Assembly (NCBI RefSeq): GCF_022749495.1
Contig: NZ_CP094241.1
Location: 2,356,001 to 2,420,000 of the forward strand
Reading direction: 5' to 3'
From: Neisseria macacae ATCC 33926
GTDB lineage: Bacteria; Pseudomonadota; Gammaproteobacteria; Burkholderiales; Neisseriaceae
DNA length: 64,000 nt
The translations under genes were made by a program, and so were the position numbers. This document shows positions 45,376-54,341 of the stretch, piece after piece; within the stretch, counting starts at the first letter, position 1, and each line of letters opens with the position of its first letter. The notes under the pieces are model-generated. The model searched no databases, was not told the DNA's origin, and was given only the letters and a program-made list of their open reading frames with translations.

Positions 45376-46395
45376 TCAGTTGTCCCAGCCTTCCACCACC
45401 AGTTTGCCAATCATATCTCCGCGTTCCAGCATCTCATGTGCGCGGCGCAGGTTGGCGGCATTGATGCCGTGCAGGATTTGGGTGGCGGTCGGGCGGATGA
45501 TGCCTTCGTCCACCAGCCGCGCGGTTTCGGCCAGGATTTCGCCCTGCCGTTCGATGTCTGCCGTTTCGCGCAGCGGACGGGTAAACATAAATTCCCAATG
45601 CAACGACAGGCTTTTGCCTTTGAGCGGGTTCACGTCCAACGTTTCGGGGTCGTCAATCAGTGCGATTCTGCCTTGCGGGGCGATGAGTTCCACGATTTGC
45701 GGCAGATGGCGGTCGGTATGGTTGGTGGAAAAAACAAACGACGGCGCGCCGATATTTAACGCGGCAACCCGTTCCGCCATGTTTTCATGATGGTTGATGA
45801 CGAAATCCGCGCCCAGTTCCTTCACCCACGCGCGGCTTTCGGGGCGGGAAGCGGTGGCGATGACCTGAATGTCGGTCAGCTTTTTCAGCAACTGGATGGC
45901 AAGCGAGCCGACCCCGCCTGCGCCGCCGATTAAGAGCAGCGCATTGGCGCCGCCTGCCACGGGTTTGTTCACGTCCAAGCGGTCGAACAGCGTTTCCCAT
46001 GCGGTAATCGCTGTCAGCGGCAGCGCGGCGGCTTGGGCAAAATCCAGCGAACGCGGCTTTTTGGCGGCAATGCGCGCGTCCACCGCTTGTAATTGAGCGT
46101 TCGAACCTTGGCGGTTGATGGCGCCCGCGTAATACACTTCGTCGCCGACTTTGAAATTCCGCACTTCGCTGCCGACCGCCTGAACAATGCCTGCCGCGTC
46201 GTAACCCAATACGCGGTACTGCCCTGCCGCAGGCGTATGCGCCGCCCGAACTTTCACATCGACAGGATTGACTGAAACCGCCTGCACGGCAACCAAAATA
46301 TCGTGCGGCCGCAGCTCGGGTTCGGGCAGTTCGATGTCGAGCAGGGCCTCAGGGTTGGAAACGGGCAAAGGACGGTTGAAACCGATGGCTTTCAT
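45376..46395 (-). CDS. Zinc-type alcohol dehydrogenase / quinone oxidoreductase family
   Basis: The 339-residue MDR protein has the GroES-like start (LPEPELRPHDILVAVQAVSVNPVDVKVR), the cofactor loop LLLIGGAGGVGSLAIQLLKK near 158 and a long C-terminal helix. It lacks the clustered zinc cysteines, so it is closer to the quinone-oxidoreductase type. AGGAGAACATC precedes the ATG. It is divergent from an HxlR regulator, a common pairing in which the regulator answers to electrophiles or quinones; that link is inferred. Confidence 0.88.
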   Translation of the reverse strand: MKAIGFNRPLPVSNPEALLDIELPEPELRPHDILVAVQAVSVNPVDVKVRAAHTPAAGQYRVLGYDAAGIVQAVGSEVRNFKVGDEVYYAGAINRQGSNAQLQAVDARIAAKKPRSLDFAQAAALPLTAITAWETLFDRLDVNKPVAGGANALLLIGGAGGVGSLAIQLLKKLTDIQVIATASRPESRAWVKELGADFVINHHENMAERVAALNIGAPSFVFSTNHTDRHLPQIVELIAPQGRIALIDDPETLDVNPLKGKSLSLHWEFMFTRPLRETADIERQGEILAETARLVDEGIIRPTATQILHGINAANLRRAHEMLERGDMIGKLVVEGWDN

Positions 46396-46499
46396 GATGT
46401 TCTCCTGTTAGGTCGTCTGAAAGCGTGTATCATGCGCCCGAAGCACACCACTAACAAGAACGCACTTATTTTTCATATAGTTACATAAAGGATACTGCC
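46396..46499. promoter_or_regulatory. Divergent control region, dehydrogenase/HxlR
   Basis: The 104-bp gap must hold both promoters and any HxlR operator. It includes an uptake sequence (46411-46422) and CATATAGTTACAT (46474-46486), AT-rich DNA near the HxlR start. No clear operator repeat was found. Confidence 0.4.
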
Positions 46500-46853
46500 A
46501 TGCCCCGCACACCGCACCCAAGCTACGACTGCGCCGAAGGCTGCTCGGTGGAAGCCGCGCTTTCCGTTATCGGCGGCAAATGGAAAGGCACGATACTCTA
46601 CCGCCTGCACACGGACGGTACGCTGCGCTTCAACCAAATCCGCCGCATCCTGCCCGATGTGTCGCAACGCACGCTGACCGCGCAACTGCGCGCATTGGAG
46701 GCCGACGGCATCATTTTGCGTACTGTGTATCCCGAAGTCCCGCCACGAGTGGAATACCGCCTGACCGACTACGGCAAAACGCTTGCCCCCGTGATGACGG
46801 CATTGAAGGAATGGGGCGACGGGTTCAAGCAAGGGCAGGCGCATCGCGAATAA
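46500..46853 (+). CDS. HxlR-family transcription regulator
   Basis: The 117 residues form a winged helix with HxlR hallmarks: EAALSVIGGKWKGTILYRL, RFNQIRRILPDVSQRTLTAQLRALEADG and EYRLTDYGKTLAPV. Two cysteines in YDCAEGCSVE (residues 11 and 15) sit where redox-sensing relatives such as YodB and HypR carry theirs. It is divergent from the oxidoreductase it probably regulates. Confidence 0.9.
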   Translation: MPRTPHPSYDCAEGCSVEAALSVIGGKWKGTILYRLHTDGTLRFNQIRRILPDVSQRTLTAQLRALEADGIILRTVYPEVPPRVEYRLTDYGKTLAPVMTALKEWGDGFKQGQAHRE

Positions 46854-46883
46854 AGAAACTTACCTACGAAATATCGAGAAACC

Positions 46884-47078
46884 ATGAACATCATCTTAAA
46901 CGGTAAACCCGCCGAACTTCACGGCACAACCGTTGCCGACCTCATCGCTCAAACCGCGCCGCAAAAGCCTTTTGCCGTCGCGGTAAATACCGGATTCGTC
47001 GCCAAAGGCGCATATGCGGAAACGGTTTTGAACGAAAACGACAAAGTCGATATTGTGCGGCCCGTAGTTGGCGGATAA
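46884..47078 (+). CDS. thiS: Sulfur carrier protein ThiS
   Basis: The 64-residue ubiquitin-fold protein ends in Gly-Gly (VRPVVGG), the site thiocarboxylated to deliver sulfur to the thiazole. It lies 30 bp after the HxlR gene and 60 bp before thiG, with a single uptake sequence between. Confidence 0.94.
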   Translation: MNIILNGKPAELHGTTVADLIAQTAPQKPFAVAVNTGFVAKGAYAETVLNENDKVDIVRPVVGG

Positions 47079-47138
47079 GCGGTTTTACCTTTTCAGACGA
47101 CCCCTGTCCCCAAAAACAACCTTACAAAGGAACCCATC

Positions 47139-47927
47139 ATGCTCACCCTATACGGAGAAACTTTCCCTTCACGGCTGCTGCTCGGTACTGCGGCCTACCC
47201 GACCCCTGAAATCCTCAAACAATCCGTCCAAACCGCCCGTCCCGCGATGATTACCGTCTCGCTGCGCCGTGCGGGAAGCGGCAGCGAGGCACACGGTCAG
47301 GGGTTTTGGTCGCTTTTGGAAGAAATCGGCGTACCCGTACTGCCGAACACCGCAGGTTGCCAAAGCGTGCAGGAAGCGGTAACGACGGCGCAGATGGCGC
47401 GGGAAGTATTTGAAACCGATTGGATCAAACTCGAACTTATCGGCGATGACGACACGTTGCAGCCCGACGTCTTCCAGCTCGTCGAAGCGGCGGAAATCCT
47501 GATTAAAGACGGCTTCAAAGTGCTGCCTTATTGCACCGAAGACCTGATTGCCGGCCGCCGCCTGCTTGACGCAGGCTGTCAGGCGTTGATGCCGTGGGCG
47601 GCGCCGATCGGCACGGGTTTGGGCGCGGTTCACGCCTATGCACTGAACGTCCTGCGCGAACGCCTGCCCGACACGCCGCTGATTATCGATGCGGGCTTGG
47701 GCCTGCCCTCGCAGGCGGCGCAAGTGATGGAATGGGGTTTTGACGGCGTATTGCTGAACACCGCCGTTTCCCGCAGCGGCGACCCCATCAACATGGCGCG
47801 CGCCTTCGCACTCGCCGTCGAATCCGGACGGCTGGCATTTGAAGCCGAACCGGTCGAAGCGCGTACCAAAGCGCAAGCCAGTACGCCGACCGTAGGGCAG
47901 CCGTTTTGGCATTCGGCGGAATATTGA
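47139..47927 (+). CDS. thiG: Thiazole synthase ThiG
   Basis: The 262-residue TIM-barrel enzyme builds thiazole phosphate from DXP, iminoacetate (from ThiO) and ThiS-thiocarboxylate. Landmarks are LLLGTAAYPTPEILKQSV near 14, the Schiff-base lysine in TDWIKLELIGDD near 95, LMPWAAPIGTGLG near 150 and GFDGVLLNTAVSRSGDPI near 201. AAAGGAACCC precedes the ATG. It forms a probable operon with thiS. Confidence 0.96.
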   Translation: MLTLYGETFPSRLLLGTAAYPTPEILKQSVQTARPAMITVSLRRAGSGSEAHGQGFWSLLEEIGVPVLPNTAGCQSVQEAVTTAQMAREVFETDWIKLELIGDDDTLQPDVFQLVEAAEILIKDGFKVLPYCTEDLIAGRRLLDAGCQALMPWAAPIGTGLGAVHAYALNVLRERLPDTPLIIDAGLGLPSQAAQVMEWGFDGVLLNTAVSRSGDPINMARAFALAVESGRLAFEAEPVEARTKAQASTPTVGQPFWHSAEY

Positions 47928-48104
47928 CAAATAGCGTGTTGCGGGTATATGAAAAGGTCGGCTAAAATTTCAAACGACCTTGTTTGAGGCAAGGATGGCT
48001 TTGTGTCCTTGCTGCATTTCACGCGGTAAGTTTAGAAGTTCGGGTAAAAACAAATTTTAAAAATACGGACAGAGGTCGTCTGAAAAAAGAAATCAGGCAA
48101 ACGT

Positions 48105-48698
48105 TTACTCAAAGAGCTTTCCCTGCGCCAGCAACGCCTTCACGGGCGCGAAATCGCGTCGGTGTTCAGGCAATACGCCGTATCGCTGCAAGGCTTCGAG
48201 GTGTTGCGCCGTGCCGTAGCCTTTGTGTTTGTCGAAACCGTATTGCGGATAACGTTCCGCCAACGCATACATCTCGGCATCGCGCGCGGTCTTCGCCAAA
48301 ACGGAAGCCGCCGAAATTTCCATGATTTTGCTGTCGCCTTTGACCACCGCTTCGGCATCCACGCCAAGGTCCTTCGGCACTCTGTTGCCATCGATAAACA
48401 CCTTATCGGGCTTGATCGCCACCCCGTGTATGGCGCGGCTCATTGCCAACATCGTGGCATGAAGGATATTTAGTTCGAAAATTTCTTGCGGATCGGCTTG
48501 TGCGACACACCATGCCAGCGCCTGTTCTTTAATCAAGACCGCCAACGTATCGCGCTTTTTTTCGCTGAGTTTTTTAGAGTCGGTCAAACCGGGCAAATGG
48601 TAAGACGGCGGTAGGATAACGGCGGCGGCAAACACGCTGCCGACCAAAGGCCCCCGCCCTGCCTCGTCAACGCCGGCAATCAGAAAAGAATTTGTCAT
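48105..48698 (-). CDS. rnhB: Ribonuclease HII
   Basis: The 197-residue protein has the RNase HII signature AGVDEAGRGPLVGSVFAA (metal-binding Asp-Glu), KVFIDGNRVP and the late ASVLAKTARDAEM. It removes RNA, including single ribonucleotides, from RNA-DNA hybrids. A single uptake sequence lies near 48074, beyond its stop. The upstream gap (48699-48956) shows only the promoter of the next, divergent gene. Confidence 0.96.
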   Translation of the reverse strand: MTNSFLIAGVDEAGRGPLVGSVFAAAVILPPSYHLPGLTDSKKLSEKKRDTLAVLIKEQALAWCVAQADPQEIFELNILHATMLAMSRAIHGVAIKPDKVFIDGNRVPKDLGVDAEAVVKGDSKIMEISAASVLAKTARDAEMYALAERYPQYGFDKHKGYGTAQHLEALQRYGVLPEHRRDFAPVKALLAQGKLFE

Positions 48699-48956
48699 CG
48701 TTGTTTGAAAATAGAAAAATGGACATTATTTAAACTAAGGAGCAGCCGAAACGGAACACCTATCCCGCCAGCCGCCTAACCACTATATTTAACGCAATAA
48801 TCGCCGCAGCCTGTTTAGGTTTGCGCCACGATATCCTCGTGCAGCGCCTCACAATGATAGGCGGCATCGGAAAATTTTACCTTGTTTGAAATAAGTTGAT
48901 TCGTTATAACTGGCTGCATAGTATAATCAAAACCTTTGCCATATACCGAAATAAAG

Positions 48957-49601
48957 ATGAAACCGATTTTTTACCGACTGATTTTGGCTTTCGGGCTGGG
49001 AAGCGCCGCCCTCTCCGCACAAGCCGGCTATATCTGCAAAGTGGACGGCAACGCAGTATTTACCGAGAAAAAAATCGGCAACGATTGCACCGAATCCCAT
49101 ACGGACGGCACTGCAAACGTCAGCCCTGAAGAAGCCGGCAGGGCCGTACCCGAGCGGGTCGACCTGAAAGAAGCCCTCGGGGAAGCCGCTCCCGAGCCAG
49201 GCGACATCAAAGTCTTGCCGCGCACGACGGGCGGCAGCGTAACCAACACGGCAGAAGCCGCCAATCCCCGTTTGGACATCAAATTGCGCAACGGTAAGCT
49301 TGGCGAAGCGACTTCCGTCGGTGACCTGAAAGCAGCCAAAGCCCGCGCCGCCGAGTTGAACCGCAAAGCCAAAATCCTGCCCGCACCCATCCTGCCGGCA
49401 TCCAAACCCAAACCGCAACTGACCCGCAAGCAAATCTTGGAAAACGAAGTCCGCAACGAACAAGTGGCTTTGGTCAGGGCGCAGGCGCAACTGAATGTTG
49501 CCAAGAAAAAAGGCGATCAGGCAAAAATCAGCCGCCTGACCCAAGCCGTCAACGACCGCCAGGCCAATATCCGCGCCATTGAAAGCGAAATGAAACGCTA
49601 A
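48957..49601 (+). CDS. Hypothetical periplasmic protein, DUF4124-like start
   Basis: From ATG 48957 the protein has 214 residues, with a signal peptide (cleavage after ALSAQA), then YICKVDGNAVFTEKKIGNDC, resembling the DUF4124 beta motif with two cysteines. A Lys/Ala-rich middle and a C-terminal helix (about 160-214, likely coiled coil) follow. A longer TTG start at 48936 is possible but adds residues before the signal peptide. A TATAAT at 48922-48927 fits as -10. Function unknown. Confidence 0.75.
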   Translation: MKPIFYRLILAFGLGSAALSAQAGYICKVDGNAVFTEKKIGNDCTESHTDGTANVSPEEAGRAVPERVDLKEALGEAAPEPGDIKVLPRTTGGSVTNTAEAANPRLDIKLRNGKLGEATSVGDLKAAKARAAELNRKAKILPAPILPASKPKPQLTRKQILENEVRNEQVALVRAQAQLNVAKKKGDQAKISRLTQAVNDRQANIRAIESEMKR

Positions 49602-49664
49602 ACGGACAACGGTTCGGAAAGTTTTAATCCAAGCTTTCCGAACCATTTTCAATCGAAATCCATC

Positions 49665-50108
49665 ATGCAGCCCATCCCCGACAACATCATCAAATTCCTA
49701 CACGCCAACCATGTGATCAGCATTGCGGCAGCCGCAGACGGCGAAATTTGGAGCGCCTGCTGCTTTTATGTGCCCGATGAAGCGCAAGCAAGGCTGATTG
49801 TCCTGACTTCGGCACGTTCCAAACACGGCAGCCTGATGCTGAAAAATCCAAACATCGCCGGAACCATCGCAGGCCAGCCGGAAAATATCGCCAAAATCAA
49901 CGGAATACAGCTGACGGCCAGCGCGCAACTGCTGACTGACGAAACAGAGAAAAAAGCAGCGCTCGCCCTCTATTACAAAGCCCATCCGCTTGCCCGCGCG
50001 ATGAAAAGCGATGTTTGGTCGTTGCGTCTGGAAAACGTGAAATTTACGGACAACAAACTGGTTTTCGCCCAAAAAACCCTTTGGCAGCATGAAGCCCAAA
50101 ACGCCTGA
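49665..50108 (+). CDS. PNPOx-like FMN-binding split-barrel protein (YhbP-like)
   Basis: The 147-residue protein resembles the YhbP/UPF0306 branch of the pyridoxamine-phosphate-oxidase-like split barrel: HVISIAAAADGEIWSACCFYV, LIVLTSARSKHGSLMLKNP, IAGTIAGQPENIAKINGIQL. FMN binding and the reaction are unproven for this group. Confidence 0.8.
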   Translation: MQPIPDNIIKFLHANHVISIAAAADGEIWSACCFYVPDEAQARLIVLTSARSKHGSLMLKNPNIAGTIAGQPENIAKINGIQLTASAQLLTDETEKKAALALYYKAHPLARAMKSDVWSLRLENVKFTDNKLVFAQKTLWQHEAQNA

Positions 50109-50329
50109 ATCATTAAACCCTTGGCGATTGGTTTCAACGTTGATGGGTTAAACCCAATACCCAAAGACAAAGGTTTTCAGACGACCCCTGCATACAAGGT
50201 CGTCTGAAAAGCAGTACCCAAACAAAAATCCTGAAACCGGCAAACGGATTTCAGGATTTTTTGATATTCGGATCATCCGCACGCAAAAAAGCGGCAGCCA
50301 TGCCCTACCGCCCTTTCCTATCCAAAATC

Positions 50330-50656
50330 TTAATATCTCGCCATCATCCCATCCACCTGCAAAGCCCAAGCATCAATCCCGCCTTGCAGGTTAAACAGAT
50401 TTTCAAAACCCGCATCCGCCAGATACATCGCCGTATGCAGGCTGCGGATGCCGTGGTGGCAGTAAACGACAATCGGCAAATCGTCGTCGGGCAGCTCGTT
50501 TTGGCGCAGCGGAATCAGGTTCATCGGGATATGGATGGCGTCAGGCAGGGCGCAGACGGCTGTTTCCTCGTCGGTGCGCACGTCCAGCAGATGGAACGCG
50601 CGGCCTTCTTCCTGCCATTGTTGCAGTTGCAGCGGGGTGAGTTGCGGGATCGTCAT
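50330..50656 (-). CDS. Single-domain rhodanese
   Basis: From ATG 50656 the 108 residues form one rhodanese domain: FHLLDVRTDEE near 22, HIPMNLIPLR near 43 and the active-site loop VVYCHHGIRSLH (Cys near 65), ending NLQGGIDAW. It is likely a sulfurtransferase. The frame to 50713 starts inside an uptake sequence and is rejected. Confidence 0.88.
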   Translation of the reverse strand: MTIPQLTPLQLQQWQEEGRAFHLLDVRTDEETAVCALPDAIHIPMNLIPLRQNELPDDDLPIVVYCHHGIRSLHTAMYLADAGFENLFNLQGGIDAWALQVDGMMARY

Positions 50657-50686
50657 GATGTTGTGTGTAAAATGATGGAAACGATG

Positions 50687-50739
50687 AAAGGTCGTCTGAA
50701 AACGTTTCGCCATGTCCGGCTGGTTTTCAGACGACCTTT
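50687..50739 (-). terminator. DUS-pair terminator of the PCMT-like gene
   Basis: Opposed uptake sequences (about 50687-50704 and 50723-50739) form a 17-bp stem that ends in TTT on the minus strand, 15 bp beyond the stop codon. Confidence 0.7.
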
Positions 50740-50753
50740 GATTTCAAAAAAGT

Positions 50754-51410
50754 TTAAAAATCGAAATCGCCGAAAGGACGGTTTTCTTTGTCGTCCAAAT
50801 GCGCGACCAGCGTGTCGAACAGGACTTTTTCTTCAAATTCGTCGCCCTTGCGCGTAATCAGCAGCGCGCGTTGTACCGGCTGACGGCCGACGATGACTGC
50901 CATGCGGCCGCCGTCTTTCAACTGTTCTTTCAATACTTCAGGCACGCTATCCACCGCGCCGCCGACGTAAACCGCATCAAACGGCGCGCCCGCGGAAGGC
51001 TCGGTCAGCCCGTTGTTTTGCACATAATCGATATTGTTCAAAGCCAAACCGTCCAACACTGCTTTGGCGCGGTTTTGCTGCTCGGCATCGAGGTCGTCTG
51101 AAACCACTTTACCCGCCAGTTTCGCCAAAAGCGCGGTCGCATAGCCCGAACCCGTGCCGATTTCCAAAACCGTATCGGTTTGGGTCAGCTTCAAGCCCTG
51201 CGCCAACCGCGCTACGATTTTCGGCTCGAGCATCTTATGTCCGTTGGCAAGCGGCAGCTCCATGTCGGCATACGCCAACCCCTGCAAAGACTCGTTCACG
51301 AAACGCTCGCGCGGAATCTCCTCCAAAGCGTCCAAAACGTCAAAATCCAATACATCCCACGGACGGATTTGCTGTTCGACCATATTGAACCGCGCTTTTT
51401 CAAAATCCAT
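50754..51410 (-). CDS. pcm: Protein-L-isoaspartate O-methyltransferase family
   Basis: The 218 residues carry the PCMT start (ARFNMVEQQIRPWDVLD, RERFVNESLQGLAYAD), the SAM motif VLEIGTGSGYATALLAKL near 80 and DAVYVGGAVDSVPEVLKEQL. The classical enzyme repairs isoaspartyl sites. This short form lacks some residues of the E. coli type and may have another substrate. GGAGCACAAA precedes the ATG. An in-frame uptake sequence encodes SDDL. Confidence 0.87.
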   Translation of the reverse strand: MDFEKARFNMVEQQIRPWDVLDFDVLDALEEIPRERFVNESLQGLAYADMELPLANGHKMLEPKIVARLAQGLKLTQTDTVLEIGTGSGYATALLAKLAGKVVSDDLDAEQQNRAKAVLDGLALNNIDYVQNNGLTEPSAGAPFDAVYVGGAVDSVPEVLKEQLKDGGRMAVIVGRQPVQRALLITRKGDEFEEKVLFDTLVAHLDDKENRPFGDFDF

Positions 51411-51511
51411 TTTGTGCTCCGTTAAATAATTGTTTTAGCAATGGCAGACATTATAAAACCACACTCCCGCCGCGCCAACTTCAGCGCGCGCCGCCCGCCT
51501 GTTTTTCAGTC

Positions 51512-52015
51512 TCAAGCCGCCTGACGTGAAGCCTTAAACCGCTTCGCCAAAATCTTCGCCAGTTCGCCCAAATACAAAGCATCCGTTTCATCAAACTGCG
51601 CCAAATGCTCGCTGTCCACGTCCAACACGCCGATACAGAGGTCGTCTGAAAACAGCGGAACCACAATTTCCGAACGCGACAAAGACGAGCAGGCAATATG
51701 GTCGGGATGCGCGTTCACATCCTCGACGACCATCGTCTCGCCCTTCGCCCAAGCCTGACCGCACACCCCGCGCCCGAACGGAATCCGCGTACACGCCAAA
51801 GGCCCCTGAAACGGCGCCAAAACCAATTCGTCCGTACGCGTATCGACCAAATAAAAGCCCACCCAAAACCAGCCGAACGCTTCCTTCAAAACCGCCGCCG
51901 TGTTCGCCAAATTCGCCACCCAATCCGTCTCGTCCGCCACCACAGACTCAATCTGCGGCAACACCTCCCGATAAAGCGCGGCCTTGTCCGAAGCCGAAAA
52001 ATGAAGCGCGTGCAT
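51512..52015 (-). CDS. msrC: Free methionine-(R)-sulfoxide reductase (GAF)
   Basis: The protein is one GAF domain with the fRMsr signature: FGWFWVGFYLVD, the resolving and active cysteines in LACTRIPFGRGVCGQAW and HIACSS. It reduces free Met-R-O using thioredoxin. I chose ATG 52015 (167 residues) because AGGA stands seven bases upstream; ATG 52021, two codons earlier, lies too close to it. An in-frame uptake sequence encodes LFSDDL. Confidence 0.92.
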   Translation of the reverse strand: MHALHFSASDKAALYREVLPQIESVVADETDWVANLANTAAVLKEAFGWFWVGFYLVDTRTDELVLAPFQGPLACTRIPFGRGVCGQAWAKGETMVVEDVNAHPDHIACSSLSRSEIVVPLFSDDLCIGVLDVDSEHLAQFDETDALYLGELAKILAKRFKASRQAA

Positions 52016-52059
52016 AGCCATGTCCTATATATGTGTATATCAAACAGTTATTATAAAAC

Positions 52060-52090
52060 AGGTCGTCTGAAACAGCATTTCAGACGACCC
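52060..52090. terminator. DUS pair between msrC and tpiA
   Basis: Opposed uptake sequences with a five-base loop in the divergent region; it may insulate the two promoters. Confidence 0.4.
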
Positions 52091-52198
52091 CGGGCATCCC
52101 GTTTCAAGTTGCTAACCCGTCGCATATCCACTAAACTTCACGTTACATCGCGCTACACGCAGCGTACAGCCAAAGAAACACAACACGGAGCAAAAAAG

Positions 52199-52972
52199 AT
52201 GTATCACCAAATCGGAATGTGGGATCAAAAATGGGTCATCGGCAACTGGAAAATGAACGGCCGACTCCAAAACAACAACGCACTCATGCACCGCTTCCGC
52301 ATCATGCCCACCGCCGAACGCGTCCTCATCGGCCTCGCCGCACCGACCGTTTACCTGTTGCAACTGCACAACGCCATGCAGATTGTCCTCAACAACCGCA
52401 TCCTCACCTGCGCCCAAGACGTCAGCCGCTTCCCCAACAACGGCGCCTACACAGGCGAAGTTTCCGCAGAAATGCTCGCCGACATCGGCACAGACATCGT
52501 CCTCATCGGACACTCCGAACGAAGCCTCTATTTCGGCGAGAAAAACGAAATCCAACGCCGCAAAATGGAAAACGTCCTCAACGTAGGCCTCATTCCCCTA
52601 TTGTGCGTCGGCGAAAGCCTCGAAGAGCGCGAAGCCGGCAAAGAACACGAAGTCATCGCCCACCAACTCTCCGTATTGCATGGACTGAACACCAAAAACA
52701 TCGCCGTCGCCTACGAGCCGGTATGGGCAATCGGCACCGGCAAAGTCGCTACCGTAGAACAAATTGCCGACATGCACGCATTCATCTACAAAGAAATCTT
52801 GTCTTTGTGCGGAAGCGATGTTAAAATCCGCGTTCTTTACGGCGGAAGTGTGAAAGCAGACAATGCAGCCGACATCTTCGCAGTACCTCATGTAGACGGC
52901 GCATTGGTTGGTGGCGCGTCATTATCATATGACTCATTTACCGCCATCATCAACGCAGCACAAGCCTCGTAG
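52199..52972 (+). CDS. tpiA: Triose-phosphate isomerase
   Basis: From ATG 52199 (GGAG nine bases upstream) the protein is 257 residues. The active-site Lys (WVIGNWKMNG), His (IGHSERS) and Glu (AYEPVWAIGTGK) are intact, as is the phosphate loop GGSVKADN and GALVGGASL. It interconverts DHAP and GAP. secG starts seven bases after its stop, so the genes form an operon with the tRNA. Confidence 0.96.
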   Translation: MYHQIGMWDQKWVIGNWKMNGRLQNNNALMHRFRIMPTAERVLIGLAAPTVYLLQLHNAMQIVLNNRILTCAQDVSRFPNNGAYTGEVSAEMLADIGTDIVLIGHSERSLYFGEKNEIQRRKMENVLNVGLIPLLCVGESLEEREAGKEHEVIAHQLSVLHGLNTKNIAVAYEPVWAIGTGKVATVEQIADMHAFIYKEILSLCGSDVKIRVLYGGSVKADNAADIFAVPHVDGALVGGASLSYDSFTAIINAAQAS

Positions 52973-52979
52973 AAAACAT

Positions 52980-53342
52980 ATGGAAGCCTTTAAAACCCTT
53001 ATCTGGATTATTAATATTATTTCCGCTTTGTCAGTGGTTGTGTTAGTATTGCTGCAACACGGCAAAGGCGCGGACGCAGGCGCGACCTTCGGGTCAGGCA
53101 GCGGCAGCGCACAGGGCGTATTCGGTTCCGCAGGCAACGCAAACTTCCTGAGCCGCGCAACCGCCATCGCAGCGACTTTCTTCTTCGCAACCTGCATGGC
53201 AATGGTTTATATCCATACCCATACAAACAAACACGGTTTGGACTTCAGCGATGTGAAACAAACCCAGCAGGCTCCGAAACCTGCCGCTCCCGCTGAAAAC
53301 CAACCCGCACCTGCTGCACCCGCTCCTCAGCAGCAGAAATAA
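52980..53342 (+). CDS. secG: Preprotein translocase subunit SecG
   Basis: The 120 residues have two membrane helices (about 5-24 and 56-78) with the conserved VVLVLLQHGKGADAGATFG and FLSRATAIAATFFF between and around them. A Pro/Ala/Gln-rich tail, typical of neisserial SecG, follows. It assists SecYE in protein export. It is co-transcribed with tpiA and the tRNA-Leu. Confidence 0.95.
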   Translation: MEAFKTLIWIINIISALSVVVLVLLQHGKGADAGATFGSGSGSAQGVFGSAGNANFLSRATAIAATFFFATCMAMVYIHTHTNKHGLDFSDVKQTQQAPKPAAPAENQPAPAAPAPQQQK

Positions 53343-53355
53343 AAGTTTTCAAAAT

Positions 53356-53441
53356 GCCGACATGGTGAAATTGGTAGACACGCTATCTTGAGGGGGTAGT
53401 GGCCGTAGGCTGTGCGAGTTCAAATCTCGCTGTCGGCACCA
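53356..53441 (+). tRNA. tRNA-Leu (GAG)
   Basis: An 86-base class II tRNA with acceptor arms GCCGACA and TGTCGGC, anticodon loop TTGAGGG giving anticodon GAG, a long variable arm, TTCAAAT in the T loop and an encoded CCA end. It starts 13 bases after secG and is followed by its own terminator. Confidence 0.97.
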
Positions 53442-53446
53442 AAACA

Positions 53447-53487
53447 AGAAACCGCTTAGAATTAAAAATCTAAGCGGTTTCTCTTTT
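53447..53487 (+). terminator. Terminator after tRNA-Leu
   Basis: Perfect 14-bp stem (53447-53460 with 53469-53482), eight-base loop and CTTTT. It ends the tpiA-secG-tRNA unit. Confidence 0.9.
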
Positions 53488-53524
53488 CTGTCCAACGCAT
53501 CGGATAAAAAGAAAAACCACTTAC

Positions 53525-53681
53525 TATAGTGAATTAAATTTAAATCAGGACAAGGCGACGAAGCCACAGACAGTACAGATAGTACGGAACCGATTCACTT
53601 GGTGCTTCAGCACCTTAGAGAATCGTTCTCTTTGAGCTAAGGCGAGGCAACGCCGTACTGGTTTAAAGTTAATCCACTATA
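53525..53681. mobile_element. Correia element, full length 157 bp
   Basis: Same structure as the copy at 8104, same orientation; the left end has a single change (TATAGTGAATTAA). Confidence 0.92.
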
Positions 53682-54224
53682 TTCCCCCTATCCGATATAT
53701 CCCAAGTATTGCATCCAATGCATCTCCACAATAAAACCAAACTTAGTAAAGGCGAGGTTTTCAGACTATCGCTTGCTATCCCGAAATTTCCTTTTTAATC
53801 ATAAAGTATCGCCTTATTGAATCTCGTTAAACCAATCCCTATCAGACAGGAAATTCAGGTGATTTATTGATATCTTTGAAGCAAAAAGAATTGGCTTTAC
53901 ACCAGCGTACAGCCTTATCCCATCCACTCAAATTTTAAAAGCACCATTTTCCAGAACACTGAAAACAAGGCGAGAATTTCTTTCACGCCAAACCCATTCA
54001 TTTTCCCCTGCCCTTTTCACTGTCTTCGACTTTCATTGCCCTCCCCAGATTCAAAGTTCGTCCTCCATCATTTTCCTTACATCATTCCCTATCTTGCAGC
54101 ACTAAACATTACTCTCCCGCCCTTCAAAATCGACATTTTGTTGATTCGTGATATATCTTTACTTAATTTCAATTAGCTTTGCGTAAATCAAATCCACTGT
54201 TTTCAAAAGAACAAATAGCACTTT
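53682..54224. other. AT-rich gap without genes
   Basis: About 540 bp between a Correia element and a promoter, low in GC and without uptake sequences or supported reading frames. Nothing is recognised; it may be decayed sequence. Confidence 0.5.
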
Positions 54225-54255
54225 ATTGATAATGAGTATCGTGTTTTCATATATG
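54225..54255 (+). promoter_or_regulatory. Fur-like box overlapping a promoter
   Basis: TGATAATGAGTATCG (54227-54241) matches the 7-1-7 Fur motif TGATAAT-N-ATTATCA at 12 of 14 positions. It overlaps TTGATA (54226-54231), which with TATATG (54250-54255) forms an 18-base-spaced promoter for the lipoprotein 87 bp downstream. Confidence 0.5.
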
Positions 54256-54341
54256 GACGAGACAAGCCTTCTTTTCTCTGTTAAGGTAGGGCTTTCTGTC
54301 AGTTTATGCTGACCCCGATAGACTAAATCCGGAGTAACTTG

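Noticed and set aside
48783..48796. CACTATATTTAACG as a Correia remnant
   Set aside because: Only a few bases match the element end, with no second end nearby.
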